Shown here: positions 35,384-47,766 of the stretch, piece by piece
How positions within the stretch are numbered: position 1 is the first letter of the stretch
Layout: each line of letters opens with the position of its first letter
Assembly: GCA_034687125.1 (NCBI GenBank)
Contig: JAQGBZ010000174.1
Coordinates: 1-64,000, forward strand
DNA from: Neelides folsomi
Lineage: Eukaryota > Arthropoda > Collembola > Neelipleona > Neelidae
Direction: 5' to 3'
DNA length: 64,000 nt
Notes under the pieces: model-generated
Database searches by the model: none
What the model saw: only the letters and a program-made list of their open reading frames with translations
What the model was told of the DNA's origin: nothing
Program-made: the position numbers and the translations under genes

Positions 35384-38300
35384 GGATTTTCTCACATAAC
35401 GTAGTGGAAAATGTAAAGTTAGTGAAATATAAATGAAAAGATGAGCGAGGCCGAGTGAGAGAAATTTCATAATTCTAAGTGTAAAGGCGAGGGAGCGAGA
35501 GAGTGAGAAGGAAATCCTATTTGAGGTTTATGAGATTCTGTGGTAGTACATTAATTATTATTGAGTGGAGTTGTCTCCCTCCGCTCACAGACGACAGCTC
35601 TCCACTTATCCTTTGACATAGGACAGCAGACCTCTGGGGGTCCTCAAAATGTTCATTTATTCCTCGATAGTTCCATCTTATATACAGATAATGTATTATT
35701 GCTAATTAGGAGCAATTTTCCTCCCAGCTCAAATTACATTTTGGCCTCTTCATTACGAAGCCTCCGAGCGAGCAAGTAGCTCATGTTCAACACCATTTTG
35801 GCTCGCTCTCACTAAGTATTCATCCGAGACAACATCCAAATAGTTTTTACCCCTTTTATCCAACATCATTTTTGATTTCTCTTTCTTATCATCAATTGCA
35901 TATGTACATAGAATAATTTATTTACATAGAATCTTGGAGTAAGGGAATTTCTTTTCCTTCTTGGAATAAAATTATTGTAGGCCTTTTCCGTTGATAACCA
36001 AATATTGGGAATCTGAGTAATGCTATTACGATTTCTCGTGTCCTCAAATCTAAAAGAGAAAGGGGATTTCAATATCCCCTACTTGGATAATTTAATAAAC
36101 GAGAACAGATGAAAGCCTTTTTGAGAAAAAAGCCAACGGGAGAAAAGGAATAGAGTTGAAAAATCAAATATCCTTCCATTTTTCAGTCTAGTAAATAAAT
36201 AAATGCATTATATGAATGGAGATGAGGAAGAAGTTCCCTCCCACCAAAGAAATTTTATTGATTACCTTCATTTCATTATTTAAAACGTAGGAGTGAACTC
36301 CTACGGGAAAAATTAAATCATGTCTTTTTAAATTAAAATCTTTTAAGAAAGCTGGAGCATGTTTTTGATAACTAAACCTCCATTCTGAGCGAAGATAATT
36401 CATGTCATGAATTCAAGAAACCCATCGTCAATAGGATTCATGAAATTTAATATTTAATGTTTACTTATATGAGAGATTCCATGTGTAATGTAACTGTTCA
36501 ATAGTGCTTTCAAAAATTGAAGATTATAAATGAAGGCGCCACTACTCTATTTGGAAATTAAATTCTTCAAAATCATACATTTTAAAGGACTCCCTAATTA
36601 ATTTCTAAGTATACGCCTTCTCATCTTTTCGAGATGTTTAAAAGTGGTATTTACATTCATGTACCATATGTAGTTATGTGTAGATATCAGATACTTTCTC
36701 ATAGGTATACTTTACAATATTCAATGTATACCATGGTATGTAATAATGCCTAAAGGTTGTAATGTAGATCAATAGGAAAATTGAATATATTTACTCTTGA
36801 GTATCCCACCATACGTTGCAGGGTCCACAGTATCAGTGTTTTGATGATTAACAAATGCAATGTGATATACCGTTTTATGTTCAACAGAAGACGTATTCCT
36901 TGTGTGTGCACGTGGGAGTATGTGTATGAGAATCCTATTTGTAATGTCAGGTTGGTATTGTATAAGATGTAGGAGAAAACTTTTCATATATGACATTTAA
37001 TTAGTAACTTGATACTTACTTGATACCTCATTAATTGAAACCGAGGTCGTAAAGTTTCACTTTCCCTCATTCTTAACTTTTAATTGGACCTCATTAATCG
37101 CATCAATTTTGGATACCCTTTTGAGAGTATGAACGACATTTCGTGTAAGTTAAAGTGCTGACGAAAGCTTGCATTTTGTTGTTCACCTTTATATAAGTTT
37201 TCTCACACATTGGTAAGAAAGTTGGGACATCATTTAATTTAATTTAATTCCATTCCAGAGACTTTTTCTTCTCTGCACAATGTCTAAATATTTATATTGC
37301 ATCATGTGAAAAGAGATTTTAAATTGGGTTTAAATGTTTGTTGAATGCTATTTCGGCTCAACATCAATGAGATATTAATAGCTACTTGGAGATCTCAGTT
37401 ACATCGCACGTTTACTTTGGATTCATCTCATCTAATGGATCATTACCATTCTATCTAAAGATTCTCTCAACCTGATTTTATTGAGACGCCATTCATCCTC
37501 TTGCGCCATTGGCAATTTCACAGGAGAGCAAATGTCCAAATGAAATATGCAGTTTCATTGAATGAAATATGATAAACCCTTCTTTAGTTTGCCGAGAAAT
37601 TTCCTCAAGAGAGGCCAAAAGGTATGTGCTTTAGGTTTTATGTAGTAATTACGTCTTTTCTCCCCGCCAATTGTGCAATTGCCGAGAAAGGAAGCACTAG
37701 AGGCATAAAATGAAATGTGTTTGCAACAAAAGCAAAATTCATCGTCACTTTCTCCAACCACAGCGGAAATTCGGATGGCCAAAGAGTCAAATATGCAGAA
37801 AACATTAAAATTCATGAGTTTGCCTGTGTCTGTCGTTTGGAAGAATTTATGACACCATTATCTCTTCAAAATTACAAAAGAATAAACAGAAGTTGATGTC
37901 AGCGCCCTTTAAACCCATACACATATGAGACTTGTGTATAATTCTGGCGGTTCCTGGCCCCAATTTCTCATTTATCTCGCCAGTTGAATCGGGTCTGATA
38001 ATAAAGCCTCATAATAACCCATCGATCTTCGACGAGATTAAAAATCATTCTCAAGACGAGCCTGCTGGTAGATGAACAAACATTCATTTCTCATCATAAC
38101 TCATAAGGACATTCCTTGGACATTTATTAAATTGTAGTTTCCTATATCTTCGTTTATGCTACCAAAACCTCCATTAATATAAGTCTTTATCCAACTTCCC
38201 CTTTCTCCCTTGTAATATAAATTAGATATTGAGAAAGAGGAAGTTGTGGAAGAATTTTCTCCCAATTAGTTATTTTCACAATGAGATTTCCCTGAGGCCT

Positions 38301-40995
38301 CCTGTGGTTGAATTCCAGTCTTTCAATTTTCAATCGAGTTTTCTTTAATTAGAATTTGACCTCAGTAACTCTGTATTTGGTATTGGTTGTTCCAGCTTGA
38401 GGCGTTCGTGGAAGGACTGTGAGGGAATTCGGTGTATTCACCTAATACGTGCACTTCATCACCACTTCCCCTAAAATGGTACGAGGAAAGTCAGACGATG
38501 GTGATGATTAAAAGAGAGCGAGCGAATCTCATCAGTTGGACATTTATAAGACTCCAACTTGCGCCGGCTCAACCTTTTACACCCGGCCCGTTCCTGAGTT
38601 CGGGAAGTTGTGGACGAGTCAGTTCCCATTCCCTTGCTGGAGGAGTCCACGGCTCCAACAACCAACTTCCCTGCCCAAACTCTCAATGAAGAGATTACTT
38701 TTCACTTTCTCCAATCTACATTTATTCAAAAGGGTGAGTGTCGGAAGTTTTAAATTGCTTTTTAAACTACTACCTCGTATTTTAACTCGATTAACACTTT
38801 CCTGGCCAAGCCCTCAATGGAAGTGAGTGATTTCCATTTATAAAATTTTAAATTCTTCTCAAATTGACCCAAGGAAGAAAACTAATATTAAATTCTGCAA
38901 TTTTTATAAAAATATTATAAATTAACCATTTTGTAATTACGTGGTACATGATACATCGTCTTTATTATCAAAATTGTTGTTTATATTGTAGTAAGAATTT
39001 ACTTTTTAAAAATTTCAAAAATTAGTTATTTTTTTTACATTTTTCTCAATTTTTCAAAAATTCCTAATTAAAAAGTCATATTAATTGTTAAGAAGATCGA
39101 GAAGTTGAAGAATTTATTGTTATGTAGTAGAATCAGAAAATTTTAAAAAAGGGAATTGAGTTCAATGATTTTGTAAATCACGTTGCGAAAAAACGTGGTA
39201 GAAAAAGAGCAAAAGAGGATCTCATAATTATAAGAACTTCACAATCTAGGGCAGCATCCCCTAACTTGTGTTGACTCTCCGGAGCTTTCAGGATTCAATG
39301 TTTGCTCACTTTTTCTCCGCTCCCTTTTACTTCCTTTCATCATCATTTGAACAGGAGGTGATCCCAACGATATGGAAGGAATTGAGGAAAAACTCAAGAG
39401 AATTCCCCTCATAAAGTTAATAGATTTTGGGGTAGAATAAGGCCTAGTCGAGATGTAATAGGAAATATCTGTAATGAAAGTGGTGGCTAATCGTACCAAC
39501 CACGGAAGCTAATACTCCTACCCTCCCAGATTCCTTCATCAAAATAGGAAACGGACCAAAGACATGAGTTGAGTCCCAAACCGAACAATCTTGGTGTATT
39601 TTTCATTTGACTTTTGAGTCTCCAATTGGAAATCGTAATGCTTCCTCCGTGCACCATTCTCAGGCTCATTTCGCTCCGACCTTTCTCTCATTTTTACTCT
39701 TTATTGGGTTCTTTTACGAGGCGCCTGGAGAAAATGATTCCGGGAGAGAGAGACAAAGTCTGGGTGTGCTTTGGAGGTTTATCAGGTCACTTTAATGGAC
39801 CCTTTCCTCCTCATTGCCCAGGACGTAAAAAGTAGAGGAGACGAGGAGATCAACAAAACGACTCTAATTGGAATTTTTCTCCATCTTTTCAGAATTCCCC
39901 TCGGACCCGCCAAATGAACCATTGAATTGAGCGGTGTGAGAGGAGCTGAACGGTGTGAGAGGAGCTAGTCCTGCATCACTCTAAAGATCAAGACTTTAAG
40001 AAAAATTTAAGGTACGCGATCTGATTGGTTTTTTAATCACTCGTTCTGCCATGGGAAGAGATTTAGCCTGAGCCTATCAGGGCGGATATTCATCTCTTTC
40101 AAAGAAGACAGGAAGAAGGAGCTTATCAGAAAAAAGTATCATCATGAATCAGAGGATTAACTGACGGATTCGACCATCACTTCAAGTGCCACATGAGGAA
40201 ACTCTCAGCTCTTCCTTAATGAACTCAAGTGGAGGGTGAAATGTGAGAGATAAAAGACATTCGGTTCATCCAACTCCAGACAATTACATGCACCCGATCC
40301 CAATAAACCGTGTTGAGAAGAAGAACCCGAACCTGTTGCGTCCGCCCACCCAAAAACCGTATTGTGTTTATAGTATTATTAAAAGCACTTTAACTTTCAT
40401 ATTATGCAAAATGGCCATTGCATTAGTTTTAATTTGAGTCGAATAAGAGTCAAATTGTTTACCCGAGGTGAAACCAGGGTTTGTCAACGGTCATTGATTT
40501 TCACAAAATAACCCGCTGAACATCCTTTGAAGGCCCAACTAATTACTCCGCACTTTGTTTATCGCCCGCTGCTCTGTCTTTTAGAGAGTGAGAAAAAGAG
40601 TTGTTATCTGTTAAGCTCCTTCCAGGGAACCCAATTAAACTCGATGTGGCTAAAAAAGTACTTTTAAGCTTTTAACCACTTCCCACCGCAGGATCGTTGT
40701 TTTCCAGGAAAAGGAAGGATAATCATTTCATTTCTGACCTCAAGTGAAAGGTGAAAGTAAACGGATCGATCCCATTTTGAGCCATTAATAGACGAGACAA
40801 AATAATTTCCTCTTCCTCAAAACCAAACTTAAGTGCGTCAATAATAAGGTAAATAAAATAGACCTTGAGGGGGATTAGTTACTTATAAAGTAGATCGATC
40901 AGTGTATACCTCCGTGTTTATTTGCTCTCTTCTATTGAAAGAAGAAAAGACCTCTTTGGTTTGTTCTTTCAATCCCATCAAAGGAGGATCTTATA
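35384..40995. other. 5.6 kb intergenic DNA upstream of the GPCR
   Basis: Mixed AT-rich and purine-biased DNA. Short frames (36188-36403, 38432-38826, 39239-39499, 39607-39835) have no domain motif. The several hundred bases before 40996 are expected to hold the GPCR promoter and 5' UTR; no clear TATA box at a suitable distance was recognised, and untranslated upstream exons cannot be excluded. Confidence 0.4.
39932..39968. repeat. 19-bp tandem duplication
   Basis: CGGTGTGAGAGGAGCTGAA is followed immediately by a second, nearly complete copy. It is an isolated short tandem duplication in non-coding DNA. Confidence 0.75.
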
Positions 40996-42153
40996 ATGGA
41001 TCTTGAAGATGTAAATGAGAGAGCCGAGGGAGGGATGGTGAATGGGACGGGAAATGAGACGTTGAACTACTTAAACATCACATTGGAGTCTCCTATCCAA
41101 TTTGCCGAACCTTTGTATGGCTACTGCGTCCCATTCCTCATTGTGATAACAATTGTGGCAAATACTCTCGTCGTCGCCGTCCTCGCCAAGCGCCATATGC
41201 GAAGTCCGACCAACACGGTGCTCCTCGCAATGGCCATCTCCGACATGTTTACTGTGCTCTTTTCAGCTCCATGGATTATTTACATGTACACCTTTGGGAA
41301 TCACTACAAGCCCTTTAATCCCGTCGCAGCTTGTTATGCATGGACATTTATGCAAGAGGTCCTTCCTAATTTGTTTCACACAGCTTCGATTTGGCTCACG
41401 TTAGCCCTTGCTGTCCAGCGTTACATTTACGTTTGCCATCCAACCGTGGCTGTCACATGGTGCACGATGCCAAAAGTTCTAAAGGGGATTTCGTGGATTT
41501 ACGCCTCAGCGACCCTTCACCAGTCGACACGATTCCTCGACCGGACGTACAAAAAGGTCGAGATTGAATGGCATGGCCAAATCTATCCTGTTTGTGTGAC
41601 TGACTTTGCCAGTTGGGTATATGCCGTGTCTTTGGATTTATACTTTAACTTTTACTATTGGTTCCGAGTGATCTTTATACACGTGATCCCTTGTACGGCC
41701 CTGGTGGTCCTAAACACTTTGCTTTTCCGGGCGATGAGAGAAGCCCAGAGGAACCGAGAACAGTTATTTAATTGTAATAGTAATAACAGCAGAAACAACG
41801 ATTGTCGGAGGATGAGAGACTCAAATTGTACAACGATGATGCTCATCGTAGTTGTCACTGTGTTTCTAGTTACTGAGATTCCCTTGGCCATATTGACAGT
41901 TCTTCACATTATCTCAAGCTCCTTTAACGACTTCCTCAATTACGATATTGTGAATGTTCTCATCGTTCTCTCTAATTTCTTCATCGTTGCTTCGTACCCG
42001 GTCAACTTTGCCATTTACTGCGGAATGTCGAGACAATTCAGAGAAACATTTCGAGATTTGTTCATTCGAAAAGCTGAAGATCGACGGAATGGATCAAATA
42101 GATATTCAATGGTAAATGGACCAAGGACTTGTACCAATGAGACTGTGCTTTAA
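40996..42153 (+). CDS. SPR: sex peptide / myoinhibitory peptide receptor (rhodopsin-class GPCR)
   Basis: Seven-helix plasma-membrane receptor of 385 residues, the usual length for the family. In insects it binds myoinhibitory peptides (allatostatin B) and, in flies, sex peptide, and signals through G proteins. The N-terminus has NGT, NET and NIT glycosylation sites. Helices lie near 43-64, 74-98, 118-145, 162-180, 220-245, 281-306 and 317-342. Diagnostic blocks match Drosophila SPR closely: MYTFGNHYKP, HTASIWLTLALAVQRYIYVC, FLDRTY, SNCTTMMLIVVVTVFL and NFAIYCGMSRQFRETF. DRY is QRY (141-143), as in this family, and NPxxY is the variant YPVNFAIY. C113 and C200 fit the extracellular disulfide. 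The frame is intronless and starts at the first ATG. A retrogene origin is possible, because orthologues elsewhere generally have introns, but this was not tested. Confidence 0.95.
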   Translation: MDLEDVNERAEGGMVNGTGNETLNYLNITLESPIQFAEPLYGYCVPFLIVITIVANTLVVAVLAKRHMRSPTNTVLLAMAISDMFTVLFSAPWIIYMYTFGNHYKPFNPVAACYAWTFMQEVLPNLFHTASIWLTLALAVQRYIYVCHPTVAVTWCTMPKVLKGISWIYASATLHQSTRFLDRTYKKVEIEWHGQIYPVCVTDFASWVYAVSLDLYFNFYYWFRVIFIHVIPCTALVVLNTLLFRAMREAQRNREQLFNCNSNNSRNNDCRRMRDSNCTTMMLIVVVTVFLVTEIPLAILTVLHIISSSFNDFLNYDIVNVLIVLSNFFIVASYPVNFAIYCGMSRQFRETFRDLFIRKAEDRRNGSNRYSMVNGPRTCTNETVL

Positions 42154-42243
42154 AGGTATTAGAGGATTACTCCTGACAATTCACGAAGATGCTACATACC
42201 ATATATTGTACTTTGTTAAAAACGACATTGTTAAAATTACGCA

Positions 42244-42256
42244 ATTAAAGATTAAA
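42244..42256 (+). terminator. candidate polyA signals of the GPCR gene
   Basis: Two overlapping-range ATTAAA hexamers (42244-42249 and 42251-42256) lie about 90-100 bases after the stop codon. ATTAAA is the commonest variant polyA signal. Confidence 0.45.
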
Positions 42257-45200
42257 TATGTAATTAATTATTAAGTCCTAGCAATTATAGAGGAGTTCCA
42301 TTATTTATGACTTTATTGTTGAGTTCATTCACCTTTTTCTTTTGACCTTCATTTGATGAAAGTGGTATTATTAATATCTGGCTACAATCTCAAATACATA
42401 CGATTAGAGTGCACATGAAAGTGGTATTTTTGAAAGTAGGATTGAGAATTCAAAGTTTGTAGGAGATTTAATGCGAACGTGAGGAGCTCTAGCTCCTGAA
42501 GTTGACAGGAGGGTGAGAAAAGAGGAACTCGGAAACGCCATGCCACATATTTATGATTTCTTTATTCATATTCCCTCATGTTATTCAGCTGGCATATGGT
42601 CAATTTATCTCATGAGTGAGCAAATACATCAGCTCTAGGAACTGAGAGCGCTAACGATACTAGTAACATCAAAAAAGTAGCTTTTGGAAAGATATGAGTA
42701 CGTACGTAACATGAGTGATGGGAATGTCAAGGGTTAAAAGAACCTAATGGGCGTAAAATACATTCTTTGAAAAGGGAGTCTACTTAGAAATTATAATGTG
42801 TGTGTTTGATGAATAAAGTTGAGCAGAGCTCACCTCAAAATGGCAATTTGTCCTAGCTCGTAATGGGAATTGGCAAACATTTCGCTCGTCTTCAAACGAA
42901 TCCATAACTTTATCCGTTTATGCCATCATTATCATTATTATAAAAAGTTTTCAAATTAGGAGTTGAGCGTCTCTGTATGATTGAGAAAACGCCAAGCAAT
43001 TACTCAATATCTTATCATCATATACCCTTTAGTAAAAGCCCTTCATTATTTTCCCATTACTCGACTTATGTAAAAGTTTAATTGACCGAGAAGTGCATAT
43101 TAGGCACTTAAGGTAAATGTGTGTAAAAGTGTCGTTCGACCAGACGAGCTGTGCATTTAAAGCCACGAGGCCCAATTCCATCCACTTTGATCCGCTAAAG
43201 GAATATTTTAATTTAATGTCATGAGCCAGACCTTTGATCCGAAAAGTCGGGTTAAAATAAATAATGCGGGATTCGGAGCCAGAGAAGTCGCAGTGGACTT
43301 AAAATCCAAACTGACTTCCCACGTCTGTTCGACAGACGGGGGTGGGTGGAGGAAGAAATTTATGAGGGTTGTGGTGAGGCCAAAAGTGTGTCTCTTGCTC
43401 CGAGTCCCCGTGCATTGTTTTATCTAAAGAGGACTCCCGCTGTAGAAAACCACGAGCAAATGAATCTTTTGACCAAACTGAGCCCCCTGGTCTCAATTTC
43501 CATTTGCGAGAGAGATAAAGCATCTCAAGGAAACACTTAACCTTCTCATCCTCATCCTTTTTTGCTCAGACGCTCCTCGGCACTCAGATGAGGATTCGAT
43601 CCTTTCTCCGCTTTCTACCCTCATCTCATCCTACATAACCCGACAGTCCCAAAATGAACATTACCTAACTCCCTTTATGTTTTCCCATATAGATGTGTTC
43701 GTAAAGATAGGGATTATATGGGAGAATTAAGATTACATATAAACGGAAATTTTATGCAGAAACATGGATATTAAACATAACATGTAAAGTAAAGTTTAGG
43801 GGACGCGTACAAAATAGGAGATAGGAAAGTTAATATAGTTTATCTGGTGTAAGCGGATTAAATATACGAATATTACACTGAATAAAGTGTGTTTGAATTT
43901 TAATTCTAAAGTATGTACCTAACGCGAAATGTTATGTATAATCTTTGTGTCTGATAAGTCCAGTTTTATAGTTTAACTTCCCTCTTTCTTGAACACAAAA
44001 TGTTGGTGTAAAGTTGTGAAATTATTCAAATATAAATATTATATAAATAAATCACAAGAACATTGTGTATGTGTTTGCCACGATAATCATAATTAAAATC
44101 TAGATGTAAATGTTGAACCGCAATTAACTTTGATATTTATGGGTAGGAAGGTATATTATGTAGAAATTTTTCTGTGAATAGGATGTGGAATATTGTAAGA
44201 TCAATTTGTGAGAAAGAGAACATTGTACCTCGATCTGTGCAAATGAGATAACGAGTTTAAACTGGAAATACTGTAATATAAATCTAATGTATCGAAATTA
44301 TAGTGGTACTAAAGAAGCCAATCATAAATGGTGCATAATTGAAGATTTATGTATGTAATATATACTTATGTAGGTAAATTATAACAGATGTATTATATTA
44401 CTCGTGTTAGCAATTCTGTTTAAATTGATATTCAATTCGTGTTTGTTACGCAAATGAAATATGTATTGCATTGACTTTCGTTCATGAACTGGATTCTGTA
44501 AACACATGAATAAGCATAATAAAATGCAAAAGTATTAACATTTATCAATGAAATATTGTTGTCATTAAAATTTGCTTTCTCGTGTTTTCTCTCATTGATA
44601 ATAATAATCGTCTATAAAGACATGACTCTTGATTCCTGAGCCATGACATCGTAAAATTCTGCTGACCCTCGACCACACATAAACTGCTGAAGGAAGTTTC
44701 TTTGTTTTCCTTCCTACTTTGCTCATAAATCGGTAAGTTGGAGTTGGAATCATATTTGCTTTTGTTACAATCAAATCAAATGGTCCTTCGGTCTTTGAAA
44801 AAACATTATCTCAAAGAAATCTTGAAAATCATCGTATAAATAACATTTAGGCCTTCCTCGTATAATAAAAGAGAAATATTTCAAGCCTTTGTAATTCTCA
44901 AGGGAAGATAATTAAATTACTTATCTTGTCCCATCAATTAAAAAGAAGAGGTAAATCATCATTAAAGAACATCCAACCACAAAACAGAGATTTTTCTCTC
45001 TCTAAGCTCCCAGTCCTGCTAATAACTAAAGGGTTTAAAAGTTTAAAAGGGTCTCAGGAATTCAATTTGGTTAAATAATGAAAGAAACGAGTTATATGAA
45101 ATGTAGATTGTGCGAAGTTTCCTTCCAGAAAGTTACTTTACTATAAAGCTTCGATATGATCTTACAAGTTGAATAAGAATAAACTCCACCTTTTACGTTC

Positions 45201-47766
45201 CTCATTATGACACTCAACACGAGGGGAGTCGTGTAATTTATAGCCAATAAGCTTCCCTACTCCCACATGTAAACAGAAACTTTTTCTTCTTTTGATTTAT
45301 GAAGCCAATTTAAAGATTCGGTGAGGTCAAAAGGAGAATAAATGAAAGCGGAATGAGATCTACACGGACTCGAATGTTTTTCACTCCCTTTCAACTCAAA
45401 AATATTTTTTTCTTGCCGCAGCGAAGGGAGTCTTTACATTTTAGTTTTCCTCTCTCGTCCAGCAGCTCAATTTTTGAAGCCGCTTGGGGACATGACTTCT
45501 TTCTAATCATCCGACAGAGATAACAAAAGTGCAATACAAAGAGCAATATGAACACTGTACATTGTACCATGTGCGGAAGAATGGCGAAAATTTGGGGCGT
45601 TAATGGGAGGAGGGGAATGAAAGGAAGTGCTTTCAAATGCCGATATTACTCAATTACGCTCCTAGTTATGACAAGATAGGGAGAGAGGAGAGAAAGTGAA
45701 TAAAAGACTTAATTTAATTTGCAGCCCTTTCCCGCTAATTGAGTAGTTAGTGAAGGAAGCTCCTTTGATTCTCAATCACGAATCTGTTTGGAGCTGATCT
45801 CCCTTTTCGTCTTCTCCTTCAGAGAATCCTAATTACCCCTTTATGACATTTAATTAATCTTTCCTCCCTTCCCTAACGAATAAAGATGAGAGTTAATGAA
45901 AGGCGGAATGACTCAATACTTTTTCCATCAAATAATTAAACTCATTTTCTTTTATTATATAGAATTTGATCGACTGTATTTCATTTCGCATTGCTCAATT
46001 TCCACTTCCTGATGAAAGGAAAAGAATTCTATAATATTCTTATTTTCATTCCTATTTCCTATTGACGCCTTTCTCAACACGTTTTTATGTTTTCATTAAA
46101 TTAAACCCTATAGGATCGAATACAATTTTATTACCCAACTTCCTAATCATAACCTATAAAAGAAAGAACTTTTTTTTCTTTTACTGCCAATTTATTGCTG
46201 AACATTTAATAATGACCCGAAAAATGACTTTGTTACAATCATCGTTTTTTGGCACAGTAATATAAATTGTTGCTGGAATATAAAACTTTTTTCTTTCAAT
46301 AATTATGATCAATGATTGATGTTTTACGTAAGGATGTGGAATGTTCGTAGATAAATATTTATTTCCGCTACATTATTAATAATATAACAGTTTGTTTTAT
46401 CAGAAACCTTTTTGATTTTCAGCTACATATAGTACATACACATAAATATTATATTCCTTTCCCAGCCCTTTACAACTTTCCCAAATTCAGGAAACAAAAC
46501 GCAAAAGTAAAACTTTTACTCCGTCGATTTTCATTCATTCGATTGGATGGGCTTAACTACCTTAACAAACTTTCCTTATTGTATAACGTTTAGAATTAAT
46601 TTCATGTATGGGTGAGCAAAAGAAAAGGCAAAGTATAATTTTATAGCTTTTCCATATTTGGTAATGTGTTAAAATATAAGCATAATATATACAATGTGTG
46701 TTTGGATAAATAGGAATCGAGAATTTGTAAACTTGCAACGCTTCTTGATCAAAGACAAAAACTTATACTTTGTCCATTGAAGAGGAAAGTTGAGAATTTT
46801 CAAAGGTTGATAACTTTTAGGAACTCTTTAATTTTCTCGGAAAGAATTTGAACACAATTATCGATTTAGAAATTATAGGGAATAAGATATATACATGAGT
46901 TACATTATAATACTAATTAATACTCAAATTTCTTACAAAACAATTGATTTCTCTTAATCCTTCTTAGGTATATCATTCTGATCATTCTCATTCCCTTTAC
47001 ATGTATCATTGAACTACTCACTCGCATAAACTACATATTTAGTACCTAGTATAATTTTGATACATTTTGTATATTTAGGTACATAAAATTTGATACATAA
47101 TATGAATATACCATACTTTAGGTAAATAAATATATTGTATAATAATATTTTACCCTAAATGTAAGTAACATAACTTTAAAGTAAATACATATAATGTATA
47201 CAATATTACGTTTTTGAACATGTTATAATATGTTATAAAAGATATAAACCTTCACATAGTATTAACTTACATTCTTAATTGTATCACAAAATTTTCCGCC
47301 TTGCGCAGCAATTATTAAGGTAATAAATATTCAACAATATTACTTTTTTAATGAATTGTACTATATGTAACATTAGAGCTAGAATTTTGCCTTTTGAAGA
47401 CATTCGCTTAATTTACTCGTAGGTATATGTATAACAATATGTAAAACATTATCAAACGTTGCCTTTGAGCTTTATTTGATATTTATTTATGTGAGTAAAG
47501 TTAATATTTTTTTCATTTATATTGGGTATAAACTACAGTACATTCACTTCAAATTGGTCTAATTATAATTTCATTTAAGATACTTTTAAAAAGGCTTTCA
47601 TTACATTACGCCCAGAGGCTTAAATAAGTACGACGTAAATTATTGATTTTGAAAAATTCTCATTATTATAATTGAAAAAAATCATGGTCATGGTCCTGAC
47701 ACGTATCATTTGTTCAATTTACATATAAAACTCTCAAAAAATTTATATTTCAATTATTATATATTG
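42257..47766. other. 5.5 kb intergenic DNA without recognised features
   Basis: AT-rich DNA with a few GC-richer patches (43180-43660, 45380-45870). No frame has a recognisable domain, and I see no terminal inverted repeats, tandem arrays or RNA genes. The short minus-strand hydrophobic frame at 45391-45636 has no supporting context. Confidence 0.45.

Noticed and set aside
41153-41404. 83-codon ORF within the GPCR gene in another frame
   Set aside because: It is a shadow of the GPCR coding sequence.
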